From the NCBI GenBank assembly GCA_963758365.1, contig CAVWVB010000001.1, positions 1,922,001-1,986,000 on the forward strand: DNA of 64,000 bases, in the 5' to 3' direction. The stretch comes from Dokdonella_A sp963758365 (GTDB taxonomy: Bacteria > Pseudomonadota > Gammaproteobacteria > Xanthomonadales > Rhodanobacteraceae). Made by a program: the position numbers and the translations under genes. The notes beneath the pieces are model-generated. The model had not been told where the DNA came from and did not search any database. It saw only the letters and a list, made by a program, of their open reading frames with translations. This document shows positions 25,592 to 35,129 of the stretch, piece after piece. Each line of letters opens with the position of its first letter. The first letter of the stretch is position 1.

Positions 25592-27658
25592 ATGTCCTTT
25601 TCGCGCGAAGGCGCACGCGCTGCCGAGACGTTCGCGGATCTCGGGTTGGCCGACACGCTGCTGCAGACGCTCGCCGACGTCGGTTACGAGACGCCGTCGC
25701 CGATCCAGGCCGCGACGATTCCGCCGCTGCTCGAAGGTCGCGACCTGCTCGGCCAGGCCCAGACCGGAACCGGCAAGACGGCCGCGTTCGCGCTGCCGAT
25801 CCTTGCGCGGCTCGACCTGTCGAAATCCAAACCGCAGGCGCTCGTGCTCGCGCCGACGCGCGAGCTCGCGATCCAGGTTGCCGAGGCGTTCCAGCGCTAC
25901 GCGGCGAAGTTGCCGGGTTTCCACGTGCTGCCGATCTACGGCGGCCAGAGCTACGGTCCGCAGCTCGGCGGCCTCAAACGCGGCGTGCACGTCGTGGTCG
26001 GCACGCCGGGGCGCGTGATCGATCATCTCAATCGCGGTTCGCTCGATCTTTCGCAGCTGCGCACGCTGGTCCTCGACGAAGCCGACGAGATGCTGCGCAT
26101 GGGCTTCATCGACGACGTCGAGGCCGTGCTCGCGAAGACGCCGCCTGACCGCCAGATCGCCCTGTTCTCGGCAACCATGCCGACACCGATCCGCCGCATC
26201 GCCCAGGCGCACCTGCGCGAACCGGTCGAGATCGCGATCAGGAACAAGACCACGACCGCAGACAACATACGTCAGCGCTACTGGTACGTGAGCGGAATGC
26301 ACAAGCTCGACGCGTTGACACGCATTCTCGAAGCCGAACCGTTCGAGGCCATGCTCGTGTTCATGCGTACCAAGCAGGCAACCGAGGAACTCGCGCAGAA
26401 ACTGCAGGCACGCGGGTTCTCCGCCGCGGCGATCAACGGCGACATCGTGCAGGCGCAGCGCGAGCGCACGATCCAGCAACTGAAGGACGGTCGCGTGGAC
26501 ATCCTGGTCGCGACCGACGTGGCGGCACGCGGACTGGACGTCGAGCGCATCAGCCACGTGCTGAACTTCGATATTCCGACCGATACCGAGGCATACGTGC
26601 ACCGCGTCGGCCGCACCGGCCGCGCGGGTCGCAGCGGCGAGGCGATCCTGTTCGTGGCGCCGCGCGAAAAGCGCCTGCTGCAGGCGATCGAGCGCGCGAC
26701 GCGCCAGCCGATCATCGAGATGCAGTTGCCTAGCGTCGAGGCGGTCAACGACCAGCGTATCGCGAAGTTCAAGCAGCGCATCGCCGACAGCCTCGCGCAC
26801 GACGACCTCGGTCCATTCCGGCAATTGATCGAGAACTTCGAACAGGAACGCAACGTGCCCGCGGTCGAAATTGCGGCCGCGCTCGCGCGCCTCGTGCAGG
26901 GCAGCGAGCCGTTGCTCCTGCTAGCGCCCGCACGCGAGCCGCGACGCGACTCGCGCACCGCGCTTGAGAATCGGACGTTCGAGCGTCCAGCGCGTCCCGC
27001 GCGCAACCAGGCAGCACGCAACGCGCCGCGACGCGACAAATCGTCCCCCCGCTCCGTCGACGCGCCGGTCCCGACACGTGCCGCTGCGCAATCCATTGCC
27101 CGGAATCCGGTCGCGGACAGGGCGGATTACCCGCCGCACCGGCAGCCCGATGTTCCGCCTGCGCCATCCGGACTTCGCCGCGACGAGCAGGGAACTCCGC
27201 GCCATGACGATCGCGATCGTGCCCGCACGCAGTCGCGACCGCATCACGTCGCGGAGCGCGAACGCACGCCGAGGGGAGCGCGCCACGAGCGCAAGCCGCA
27301 CGCGCCCGATTCGGGTTTCGAGACCTTTCGCATCGAGGTCGGCGACGTTCACGGGGTCAAACCGGGCAATATCGTCGGCGCGATCGCGAACGAAGCTGGC
27401 CTCGATTCGAAGCACATCGGACGCGTCGACATCCGCGACGACCACAGTCTGGTCGATCTCCCCGAGGGCATGCCGGCCGAAATCTTCAAGCACCTCAAGA
27501 AGGTCTGGGTATCCGGCCAGCAGTTGCGCATAACGCGTGGCGGCGACGAACCCGATTCGACCCGGCCGCGCAGGCCGCACTCGCCGAAACCGCCATCGTT
27601 CAAGCCATCCGGCTTCGACAAGCCGAAACGCCGCGACGACAAGAAGCGCGGTCGTTAG
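25592..27658 (+). CDS. deaD: DEAD-box ATP-dependent RNA helicase (DeaD/CsdA type)
   Basis: 688 residues. All core motifs are visible: Q motif GYETPSPIQ, Walker A AQTGTGKT (about 56-63), PTREL, TPGR, DEAD (162-165), SAT, ARGLDVERISHVLNFD and HRVGRTGRAGR. A long basic, disordered linker (about 450-575) leads to a DbpA-type RNA-binding domain (about 579-646: FRIEVGDVHGVKPGNIVGAI, DLPEGMP), then a Lys/Arg-rich tail. The enzyme unwinds RNA in ribosome assembly and cold adaptation. Two tandem ATGs (25589, 25592) are possible starts; neither has a clear ribosome site. Placed between beta-helix genes and a cupredoxin, it has no functional link with its neighbours that I can see. Confidence 0.93.
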   Translation: MSFSREGARAAETFADLGLADTLLQTLADVGYETPSPIQAATIPPLLEGRDLLGQAQTGTGKTAAFALPILARLDLSKSKPQALVLAPTRELAIQVAEAFQRYAAKLPGFHVLPIYGGQSYGPQLGGLKRGVHVVVGTPGRVIDHLNRGSLDLSQLRTLVLDEADEMLRMGFIDDVEAVLAKTPPDRQIALFSATMPTPIRRIAQAHLREPVEIAIRNKTTTADNIRQRYWYVSGMHKLDALTRILEAEPFEAMLVFMRTKQATEELAQKLQARGFSAAAINGDIVQAQRERTIQQLKDGRVDILVATDVAARGLDVERISHVLNFDIPTDTEAYVHRVGRTGRAGRSGEAILFVAPREKRLLQAIERATRQPIIEMQLPSVEAVNDQRIAKFKQRIADSLAHDDLGPFRQLIENFEQERNVPAVEIAAALARLVQGSEPLLLLAPAREPRRDSRTALENRTFERPARPARNQAARNAPRRDKSSPRSVDAPVPTRAAAQSIARNPVADRADYPPHRQPDVPPAPSGLRRDEQGTPRHDDRDRARTQSRPHHVAERERTPRGARHERKPHAPDSGFETFRIEVGDVHGVKPGNIVGAIANEAGLDSKHIGRVDIRDDHSLVDLPEGMPAEIFKHLKKVWVSGQQLRITRGGDEPDSTRPRRPHSPKPPSFKPSGFDKPKRRDDKKRGR

Positions 27659-27893
27659 CCGCGCGGCGGCTGCCCGCCCCGCCACGGTCACGCGGTCCGC
27701 GCGGCCGCGCAACCTTGCTTCGTGTCTCCGGTACTCACTGCACGGATGGCGTCGCGCACGCATCGCGACGCCGGGACGAGGCACGCGCGGGACGCTCTGG
27801 TCGCTCCGGCACGCCCGTCGAATCCACGGATCGCGGCAACCCGCCGCTGCGGCGGGCCGTCGTGTGTGCATGCAACCTGTTCCGGAGACTGCA

Positions 27894-29132
27894 ATGCGAA
27901 GCCATTTCGCGCGTGCCTGGCCCCTGGTGACGCTGTTGCTGACCAGCGCGTCGACCTGGGCAGTCGACCATCATGTGATCGTCGGCGGCGGTAGCGGCGG
28001 CTACTACAACAACCCGGTCCTGATGTTCAATCCATCGAGTCTGACCATCACGGCGGGCGATACGGTCACATTCAGCAACGCGGGCGGTACCCACAACGCG
28101 ACCGCCGACGACGGCTCATTCCGTTGTTCGCGCGGCTGCGACGGCGACGGCAACGGCGGCAACGGCAATCCGAGCGCCACCGACTGGAGCGCGACCGTCG
28201 CCTTCAACCACGCCGGCGTGTTCACCTACCATTGCGAAGTCCACGGCAGCCTCGGCATGACCGGAACGATTACCGTGCTGGGTGGATCGCCACCCTCGGT
28301 CAACATGGACCAACAGGGCTTGAGCGGATCCTGGGCGAACGCCGCGACGGACAGTCAGGGCGTCCTGATGACGGTGTATCCGGATCTGTACGGCGCCGGC
28401 CTCGGCCTGCTCTTCGGTGGGTGGTTCACCTACGACGTGACCGCACCCGGCGGCCAGCGCTGGTACACGATCCAGGGCCAGGTCAGCGCCACGGGCACCG
28501 CGGCGACGATGCCGGTGTATCTGACCGAGGGCGGCGAATTCGATTCGTCGCAGGCGACCACGACCGCCCCGGTCGGGCAGGCGACGGTCCGTTTCAGCGA
28601 TTGCACGCACGGCTCACTGGATTACAGTTTTTCCGACGGCAGCGGCCGCACCGGCACGATTCCGCTCGCGCGTCTGCTGCAGAACGTGACCTGCTCGACG
28701 AGCGCCGGCAATGGTGCTGCCGCCGGCCCCTATCTGCTCTCCGGCGCCTGGGCCGATCTCGGCAACAGCGGTCAGGGCCTGGTATTCGATGTCAATCCGC
28801 CGCAGAACGTGCTGTTCGCGGCCTGGTACACGTTCAATCACGACGCCACGCCGAATGCCGGACCCGGCGGCCAGCACTGGTACACGCTGCAGTCCGCACT
28901 GACGCCGGGCTCGAACATGTTGAACGGCATCGGCATCTTCGACACCAGCGGCGGCGTCTTCGATCACGCGGCAGCGACAACGACCGTTCCGGTCGGCAGC
29001 GCTGACCTTGTCTTCCATGATTGCGCTTCGGCGACGCTGACCTACGACTTCACCGCAGGCGCAAATGCCGGAAGAAGCGGGACTCTCGACCTGTCGCGGA
29101 TCGGACCGGCGCCGCCGGGCTGCTCGCTGTAG
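27894..29132 (+). CDS. Exported cupredoxin with two tandem C-terminal repeat domains
   Basis: 412 residues from ATG 27894 (GGAG 8 nt upstream) with signal peptide about 1-23. Residues about 25-135 form a plastocyanin/amicyanin-like blue-copper domain with all four ligand positions: His67 (GGTHNATA), Cys114, His117 and Met122 (YHCEVHGSLGM). Two copies of a ~120-residue domain follow (about 145-270 and 280-410), each with SGxWA near the start, a GQ(R/H)WYT(I/L)Q core, a TTTxPVG block and a C-terminal cysteine. I do not know a name for this repeat. It probably mediates periplasmic electron transfer or copper binding. No GFE tail is present. The 235 bp before it contains an 8-bp perfect hairpin (27749-27771) without a T run. 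Confidence 0.85.
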   Translation: MRSHFARAWPLVTLLLTSASTWAVDHHVIVGGGSGGYYNNPVLMFNPSSLTITAGDTVTFSNAGGTHNATADDGSFRCSRGCDGDGNGGNGNPSATDWSATVAFNHAGVFTYHCEVHGSLGMTGTITVLGGSPPSVNMDQQGLSGSWANAATDSQGVLMTVYPDLYGAGLGLLFGGWFTYDVTAPGGQRWYTIQGQVSATGTAATMPVYLTEGGEFDSSQATTTAPVGQATVRFSDCTHGSLDYSFSDGSGRTGTIPLARLLQNVTCSTSAGNGAAAGPYLLSGAWADLGNSGQGLVFDVNPPQNVLFAAWYTFNHDATPNAGPGGQHWYTLQSALTPGSNMLNGIGIFDTSGGVFDHAAATTTVPVGSADLVFHDCASATLTYDFTAGANAGRSGTLDLSRIGPAPPGCSL

Positions 29133-29233
29133 CCATCGTTTCGTGCGCGCGGTCGAACCGGGGCGCGAGGCCCGCAAGCGCGCCGCGAAACCTCCGCGGT
29201 CGCGTTGCGATCGTGACCGCTTGCGTACTGCAT

Positions 29234-29881
29234 CTAGGGTCGGTACGGGGCGAGCAGGGATTCGTGCGCGAACAACGCATCGGGCATCAGATATCGCGGT
29301 TCGCGCCCGGCGGCGAGCAGTTCGCGAATCCGGCTCGCGGAGATTTCGAGCGGCGTAACCGGAATCGCAAGCACGCGTCCGGCCGCCGATTCGTGAACGC
29401 CGCGCGGATCGCTGCAGCGGCGCGAGGCGATCTTCGTGCGCAACGCGATCGGCAGCACGCCGTCGTGACCGGGGCGGGTCAGCACGCCGATGTGGGCCAG
29501 ATCGAACAGCTCGCGCCAGCGATGCCAGTCCGGCAACCCGGTGAACGCGTCGGCGCCGACGAGCAGGATCAGCGGGTGTGCGCGACCGACCTCCTCGCGT
29601 ACTTCGGCCAGCGTGTCGATCGTGTACGAGGGTCCTTCCCGCTGCAACTCGCGCGTATCGAGGATCAGGCGTTCCTGTCCGGCCAGTGCCGCGCGCACGA
29701 GTGCGGCGCGCTGGCGGGCGGTCGCCAGCGGCGGGTCACGATGTGGCGGGACGCTGGCCGGCAACAGGCGAACGTCGGCATCCAGGTATTCGGCGGCCTC
29801 CCAGGCGACGCGCAGGTGCGCGTTGTGAATCGGATCGAAGGTGCCGCCGAGCAACGCGAGCGGCCGCAGCGGCGCGGTCAC
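29234..29881 (-). CDS. nadD: Nicotinate-nucleotide adenylyltransferase
   Basis: 215 residues from a GTG at 29881 overlapping the holA stop by 4 nt (GTGA). It joins nicotinate mononucleotide and ATP to form deamido-NAD. The nucleotidyltransferase signature GGTFDPIHNAHL opens the protein (about 10-21), with PPHRDPPLATA, LILLVGADAF and the C-terminal ISASRIRELL loop. Normal length for the family. Last gene of the leuS-GST-lptE-holA-nadD series; the usual followers rsfS and rlmH are about 25.5 kb away at 2585-3700. Confidence 0.96.
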   Translation of the reverse strand: MTAPLRPLALLGGTFDPIHNAHLRVAWEAAEYLDADVRLLPASVPPHRDPPLATARQRAALVRAALAGQERLILDTRELQREGPSYTIDTLAEVREEVGRAHPLILLVGADAFTGLPDWHRWRELFDLAHIGVLTRPGHDGVLPIALRTKIASRRCSDPRGVHESAAGRVLAIPVTPLEISASRIRELLAAGREPRYLMPDALFAHESLLAPYRP

Positions 29882-30897
29882 GCGAGCATCCCGGCATGGC
29901 GCGGCGCCGCGATCGCGACGATCAGGCGTTCGAGGTCGCGCCATGCATCGCCTTCGCCGCGACCCTTGGCAATGCGGTCGATGCGCCCGGCCTGATCAAG
30001 GCAGCGCTCCCAGTGTGCGCGATCACCGCGCTTGAGGGCATGCCGGAACAACAACGCGCGCGCGGGCGGCCAGATATTCTCGGTTTTCAACGCGGCGGCG
30101 GGATTCGAGCCCGTGCCGGACATGCGCGCGAGTTTGCGCAGCTCCATGAGCAGCCAGCCGAGCAGCGGGATCGGTTCCTCGCCCTCGGCGCGCAGGCCCG
30201 CAATGATGTGCAATGCACGACCCGCATCGCCGCCGATTGCCGCGTCGGTCAGACGGAACACGTCGTAGCGCGCATCGTCCGCGACGCTCGCTTCGAGCGC
30301 CGCGATGTCGACGACACCGCCGGCATGCAGCAGTGCGAGCTTGTCGATTTCCTGCGCCGCTGCGAGCAGGTTGCCCTCGATCCGCTCGGCGAGCAGCGCG
30401 GTGGCATCGCGAGTGAGCTCGAGATCGCGCGCGGCGGCGCGCGCACCGATCCATTGAGGCAGTTCCTCGAGCCTGAGTGGCCAGATCGTGACCACGGTGC
30501 CGACCCGCGCCGCCGCGGTCGACCACGCACCTTCGTGCTTCCTGCTCCAGTCGTTGGCGGTGATCAGCAGCACGGTGTCGGGCGGCGGCGACCCACAGAA
30601 CTCGACGATCGCCGCGGAGCCATCCTTGCCGGGCCGGCCGGTCGGCAGCCGCAGATCGATCAGCTTTCGGCTCGCGAACAGCGACATCGAGCGGGCCGCA
30701 TCGCGCAGCCGGTTCCAGTCGAAACCGGTCTCGACGTCGAGCACCTCGCGCTCCAGGTAGCCGAGTTCCTTCGCGCGCGCGCGCAATGCATCGGCTGCCT
30801 CGATCACCAGCAGATGTTCGGCGCCGGCGATCAACCAGACCGGCTTGAGCTGTTCGCCCGCAAGCTGGCGGTGGAACGCTGACAGCGTCGTGGCCAT
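29878..30897 (-). CDS. holA: DNA polymerase III delta subunit
   Basis: 339 residues, the normal length. The delta subunit of the clamp loader opens the beta sliding clamp. Recognisable blocks: the N-terminal FHRQLAGEQLKPVWLIAGAE, EVLDVETGFDW, SMSLFASRKLIDLRLP, then the central LTRDATALLAERIEGNLLAAAQEIDKLAL and the C-terminal RLTDAAIGGDAGRALHII. It starts 15 nt after lptE ends and overlaps nadD by 4 nt, so the three are one transcriptional unit. Confidence 0.96.
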   Translation of the reverse strand: MATTLSAFHRQLAGEQLKPVWLIAGAEHLLVIEAADALRARAKELGYLEREVLDVETGFDWNRLRDAARSMSLFASRKLIDLRLPTGRPGKDGSAAIVEFCGSPPPDTVLLITANDWSRKHEGAWSTAAARVGTVVTIWPLRLEELPQWIGARAAARDLELTRDATALLAERIEGNLLAAAQEIDKLALLHAGGVVDIAALEASVADDARYDVFRLTDAAIGGDAGRALHIIAGLRAEGEEPIPLLGWLLMELRKLARMSGTGSNPAAALKTENIWPPARALLFRHALKRGDRAHWERCLDQAGRIDRIAKGRGEGDAWRDLERLIVAIAAPRHAGMLA

Positions 30898-30912
30898 GAT
30901 CCTGCGCGCCGT

Positions 30913-31419
30913 CTATTCGCGGCTGCTGCCGTGCGCCTCGAGGCGGCGCAGGATGGTCTGGACCATGTCGCGCTCGAGTTCCTTGCCGAGCAGATCGGTC
31001 TCGGCAGCGACACCCAGCGCCTGGCTCGCGTCGAACGTGAATTCTCGCGAGAGTTCGATCGTCTGCCGGGGCAGCAAGGTGGCACCGGCTGCATCCTGCA
31101 CGTCGAATTCGACGTGATAGCGCAGCGCATACTCGTTGGCCCGCGCGCTGCCGCTTACCGAAAGCACGTCGGTCGACAGCGAGTTGGCGCTGATCCTCAG
31201 GACCGCGACGCCCGCGCCTGCCGCGTCCACGACCTCGGTACCCGAACGCGGCAGGGCCCGGGCCAGATCGCGGGCCAGCTGGCTGGACGGATCCGCGATC
31301 TCGATATGCAGGCGCTGCATGCTCGCCGGAAGCCTGGCCTCCTTGCGCAGATGGAAACCGCAGCCGGAGAGCAGGAAGGCGATGAGGATCGCGATGGGCA
31401 GGAATCGATGCGGGGTCAT
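30913..31419 (-). CDS. lptE: LPS-assembly lipoprotein LptE
   Basis: 168 residues with a lipoprotein signal peptide ending in the lipobox LLSGC (cysteine at about 20), then GFHLRKEARLP, the start typical of LptE. It sits inside the LptD barrel in the outer membrane and helps deliver lipopolysaccharide to the cell surface. The gene lies directly before holA, as in most gammaproteobacteria, and its start overlaps the GST stop by 4 nt (ATGA). Confidence 0.95.
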   Translation of the reverse strand: MTPHRFLPIAILIAFLLSGCGFHLRKEARLPASMQRLHIEIADPSSQLARDLARALPRSGTEVVDAAGAGVAVLRISANSLSTDVLSVSGSARANEYALRYHVEFDVQDAAGATLLPRQTIELSREFTFDASQALGVAAETDLLGKELERDMVQTILRRLEAHGSSRE

Positions 31420-32063
31420 GTGCGGGTTCCGGAACGAATCGGGGGACTGGCAACGAGCAGATCATACGGTGCCCGCCAACCTCGCAGCGAGCGCAACCGG
31501 CCGAGCCACGCCTCGATCGCCGGCCACGCTGCGAGATCGACATCGGCCTGGTCGACCCAGAACAGGTAGCCGCAACACGAAATGTCGGCAATCGTCGCCG
31601 CATCACCGACCAGGAACGCGCGATCGGCCAGTGCGAGCCCGAGACGATCGAAGTCCGCATGCATGCGCTGCGTCCACCATGTCTCGAGGATCGGGTCGGC
31701 ACGCGTGAAGCGACGCGAGAAACGCAGGTGCGGCAGGCTCATCGCGAGGCGGTTTGCCTCCCAGCCCAGCCATTCGCGCACGCGTGCCTGCTCGGCCGGC
31801 GTCGTGCCGTCGAGTTTGCGGTGACGGCGCGCGAGATGATCGAGGATCACGTTCGACTGGCACACCGCGAGTCCATCCTCGTCGATCAGGACCGGCACCT
31901 CGCCGAACAGCGCTGCGCGCCGGAACTCCTCGCTGCGCCGCTCGCGCGGCAGATTGAGATCGACCGCGCGCTGCTCGAACGGCACGTCCATCAAAGTCAG
32001 CGCGAGCGCAACCTTGTAGCTGTGACCGGATTCGCAATTGCAATACAGGATCGGCGTGCTCAT
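31416..32063 (-). CDS. Glutathione S-transferase family protein
   Basis: 215 residues from ATG 32063, giving the standard N-terminal thioredoxin-like domain (ILYCNCESGHSYKVALALTL, VPVLIDEDGLAVCQSNVILDHL) and a helical C-terminal domain (DRAFLVGDAATIADISCCGYLF). The E/QSNVI glutathione-binding motif is present. Substrate unknown. It overlaps lptE by 4 nt and is preceded by leuS with 141 nt between. In many relatives leuS is followed directly by lptE, so this gene looks inserted in the series. Confidence 0.92.
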   Translation of the reverse strand: MSTPILYCNCESGHSYKVALALTLMDVPFEQRAVDLNLPRERRSEEFRRAALFGEVPVLIDEDGLAVCQSNVILDHLARRHRKLDGTTPAEQARVREWLGWEANRLAMSLPHLRFSRRFTRADPILETWWTQRMHADFDRLGLALADRAFLVGDAATIADISCCGYLFWVDQADVDLAAWPAIEAWLGRLRSLRGWRAPYDLLVASPPIRSGTRT

Positions 32064-32204
32064 GAGGTGACGGCCTCGCGACTGATTCCCGAACAAGCGG
32101 CAGATCGACGAAGCGGACGCGGCGACCGGCGCGCACTCGACCGGCCCCTGCGTCTGCGCCGGCCGACCGCACGCGGGACCCCGCTGCCTCGGACGGAGTC
32201 CGGT

Positions 32205-34919
32205 CTATACGACGATGTTCACGATCTTGCCGGGCACAACGATGATTTTCTTCGGCGCCGCAGCGCCAACAAACTCGGCCACGCGCGGCTCGGCGAGCGC
32301 GAGCCGTTCGATTTCGTCGTTGCCGGCGGAAACCGCGACCTCGATCGTGCCGCGCAGCTTGCCGTTGACCTGCACCGCGAGCGTGACGGTCTCCTTCACG
32401 AGCGCGGCCGTATCGGCCTGCGGCCAGGGCTGGTCTTCGATCAGGGTTTCATGGTGCCCGAGAACCTGCCACAGCGCGTGCGCGATATGCGGCGTGACCG
32501 GATTCAGGAGCAGGACCATCGCCTCGAGCGCCTCGTGGCGCACCGCGCGGCCCTGGTCGCTCGAATCGTCGAACCGGCTCACCGCATTGAGCAACTCCAT
32601 CAGCGCCGCGATCGCGGTGTTGAATGCATAGCGCCGACCGATATCGTCGGAAACCTTCTGGATCGTCTCGTGGATCTGGCGGCGCAAGTTTCGCTGTGCG
32701 GGATTCAGCGTCGGGGGTGTCACCTGCGGGTGATCGGCAGCACCCGCGTGCACGGTGACCTCACGCCAGAACCGGCGCAGGAACCGCGCCATGCCTTCGA
32801 CGCCGGCCTCGTTCCATTCCAGCGACTGGTCCGGCGGCGCCGCAAACATCGAGAACAGGCGCACCGTGTCGGCGCCGTACTTGCCGACCATCGACTGCGG
32901 ATCGACCCCATTGTTCTTCGATTTCGCCATCTTCTCGGTGCCGCCGATCGCGACCGGCCGCCCGTCCGACTTCAGAACCGCGCCGACCACGCGTGCCTTG
33001 TCGTCACGCCGGATCTCGACATCGGCCGGGTTGATCCATTCCTTCGCGGCGTCCGCGTTCTCGCGGTAGAAAGTCTCCGCTATGACCATGCCCTGGCACA
33101 GCAGATTGGTCGCCGGTTCGTCGCAGTGCACGAGGCCTTCGTCGCGCAGCAGCTTGTGGAAGAAACGGAAGTACAGCAGATGCAGGATCGCGTGCTCGAT
33201 GCCGCCGATGTACTGGTCTACCGGCAGCCAGTAGTTCGCGCGCGCGTCGACCATGTCGGGCGCACCGGGCGAGGTGTAGCGCGCGTAGTACCAGCTCGAC
33301 TCCATGAACGTGTCGAAGGTATCGGTCTCGCGTTCGGCCGCGCCACCGCACTCCGGACAACTGGTCTTGCGCCACTCCGGGTCGGCCTTGATCGGCGACT
33401 TGACCCCACTGAACGCCACATCCTCCGGCAACAGCACCGGCAACTGGTCCTCGGGCACCGGCACCGCACCGCACTTCGCGCAGTAGATGATCGGAATCGG
33501 GCAACCCCAGTAGCGCTGACGCGATACGCCCCAGTCGCGCAGGCGCCAGTTCACGCGTCGCGCGCCGCTGCCCTGCTTCTCGAACCTCGCGGCCAGCGCG
33601 TCGAACGCGCCGCGGTAGTCGAGCCCGTCGTACTCGCCCGAGTTGACCAGGGTTCCATAGTCGGTGTACGCACCGTCTTCGATGATCACGCGCTCGAATT
33701 CCTCGACGATGCCCACCGCGGCGGGTGCCTCGTAGACGTCGATCGCGCGACTCTCGCCGAGCGCGGCAGTCATCGCATCGGGATTGCGCGCGGCATCGCG
33801 GCCGAGTTCGCGGATCGCATCGCGCACCGCGTCGCTTATGATGACCATGCGGATCAGCAGGTCGTACTTCGTCGCGAATTCCCAGTCGCGCTGGTCATGC
33901 GCAGGTACCGCCATCACCGCGCCGGTGCCGTATCCCATCAGCACGAAATTCGCGATCCAGATCGGAATCGTGTCGCCGGTGACCGGATGGATCGCGCTCA
34001 GGCCGGTGTCGACGCCCTTCTTCTCCGCGGTCTCGATGTCCGCTTGCGCGGTGCCGCCTTGACGGCATTCCTCGATGAACTCGGCAATGATCGGTTTGGC
34101 CCTTGCGACCTTGAGCGCCAACGGGTGTTCGGCCGCGATCGCGAGATAGGTCACGCCCATCAACGTGTCCGGGCGCGTCGTGAATACGGTCAATGGCTCG
34201 GCCTCACCTTCCACCCTGAACTGGATATCCAGTCCTTCCGAGCGACCGATCCAGTTGCGTTGCATGGTCTTGACCGAATCCGGCCAGCCCGGCATCGCGT
34301 CGAGGCCACGCAGCAGCTCGTCGGCATACGCGGTGATCTTGAGGAACCACTGCGGAATCTCGCGCTTCTCCACCAGCGCGCCGGTGCGCCAGCCGCGCCC
34401 GTCGATGACCTGCTCGTTGGCGAGTACGGTCTGGTCGACCGGATCCCAGTTGACGACCGACTGCTTGCGGTACGCGAGACCTTTCCTGAACAGACGCACG
34501 AACAGGCGCTGCTCGTGCACGTAGTAGTCGGGCCTGCAGGTCGCGAACTCGCGCGACCAGTCGATCGCGTAGCCGAGCGTCGCGAGCTGCGCACGCATGT
34601 GCTCGATGTTCGCATAGGTCCACTTTGCGGGCGCCGTATGGTTCTTGATCGCCGCATTCTCGGCGGGCAGGCCGAACGCATCCCAGCCCATCGGCTGCAG
34701 CACGTTCCTGCCCTGCATGCGCTGGTAGCGGCTGATCACGTCGCCGATCGTGTAATTGCGCACGTGGCCCATGTGCAACGCGCCGGACGGGTACGGCAGC
34801 ATCGACAGGCAGAAGAACTTCGGCTTCGGCGACGACTCGTCGACGACAAATGCGCGCGTCTCGTTCCAGAAGGCTTGCGCGGCGGCTTCGACCGCTTGCG
34901 GTTCGTAGGTATCTTGCAT
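32205..34919 (-). CDS. leuS: Leucyl-tRNA synthetase
   Basis: 904 residues. The class I signatures are HIGH (PYPSGALHMGHVRNY, about 42-56) and KMSKS, here KMAKSKNNG. Between them the CP1 editing domain with TTRPDTLMGVTY removes mischarged tRNA. The C-terminal part ends in the usual IVNIVV. Charges tRNA-Leu in the cytoplasm. First gene of the leuS-to-nadD series on the minus strand. The 210 bp between its start and the divergent gene at 35130 holds both promoters but no element I can define. Confidence 0.98.
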   Translation of the reverse strand: MQDTYEPQAVEAAAQAFWNETRAFVVDESSPKPKFFCLSMLPYPSGALHMGHVRNYTIGDVISRYQRMQGRNVLQPMGWDAFGLPAENAAIKNHTAPAKWTYANIEHMRAQLATLGYAIDWSREFATCRPDYYVHEQRLFVRLFRKGLAYRKQSVVNWDPVDQTVLANEQVIDGRGWRTGALVEKREIPQWFLKITAYADELLRGLDAMPGWPDSVKTMQRNWIGRSEGLDIQFRVEGEAEPLTVFTTRPDTLMGVTYLAIAAEHPLALKVARAKPIIAEFIEECRQGGTAQADIETAEKKGVDTGLSAIHPVTGDTIPIWIANFVLMGYGTGAVMAVPAHDQRDWEFATKYDLLIRMVIISDAVRDAIRELGRDAARNPDAMTAALGESRAIDVYEAPAAVGIVEEFERVIIEDGAYTDYGTLVNSGEYDGLDYRGAFDALAARFEKQGSGARRVNWRLRDWGVSRQRYWGCPIPIIYCAKCGAVPVPEDQLPVLLPEDVAFSGVKSPIKADPEWRKTSCPECGGAAERETDTFDTFMESSWYYARYTSPGAPDMVDARANYWLPVDQYIGGIEHAILHLLYFRFFHKLLRDEGLVHCDEPATNLLCQGMVIAETFYRENADAAKEWINPADVEIRRDDKARVVGAVLKSDGRPVAIGGTEKMAKSKNNGVDPQSMVGKYGADTVRLFSMFAAPPDQSLEWNEAGVEGMARFLRRFWREVTVHAGAADHPQVTPPTLNPAQRNLRRQIHETIQKVSDDIGRRYAFNTAIAALMELLNAVSRFDDSSDQGRAVRHEALEAMVLLLNPVTPHIAHALWQVLGHHETLIEDQPWPQADTAALVKETVTLAVQVNGKLRGTIEVAVSAGNDEIERLALAEPRVAEFVGAAAPKKIIVVPGKIVNIVV

Positions 34920-35129
34920 CGGCTGGGTCCGGTTGCGTGGCGCAGCCGGCCGGTCTCTCGATCAGGCGGGAAGCGGCAGCCTAGCGCAGCGCGATGCAGC
35001 GCGACAAATCGACGGCCATCTGGTCCTTCGCGGGTGCGGGGCGAGTCGGCTTGCAGAGGCTGGCAGCTGCCTGCGCGGTCCTGCGTATTACTGGCGTGAC
35101 CGCAGCAAGCCAGACTCCGGGGGCGACTC

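Noticed and set aside
30095..30125. A GATTCGAGCCC sequence resembling a tRNA T-arm
   Set aside because: It lies in the holA coding region and no acceptor stem, anticodon arm or CCA end can be folded around it.
31659..35099. A long plus-strand open frame opposite leuS and its neighbours
   Set aside because: leuS, lptE and the GST gene are certain on the minus strand; the plus-strand translation is Arg/His/Asp-rich and shows no known domain or ribosome site.
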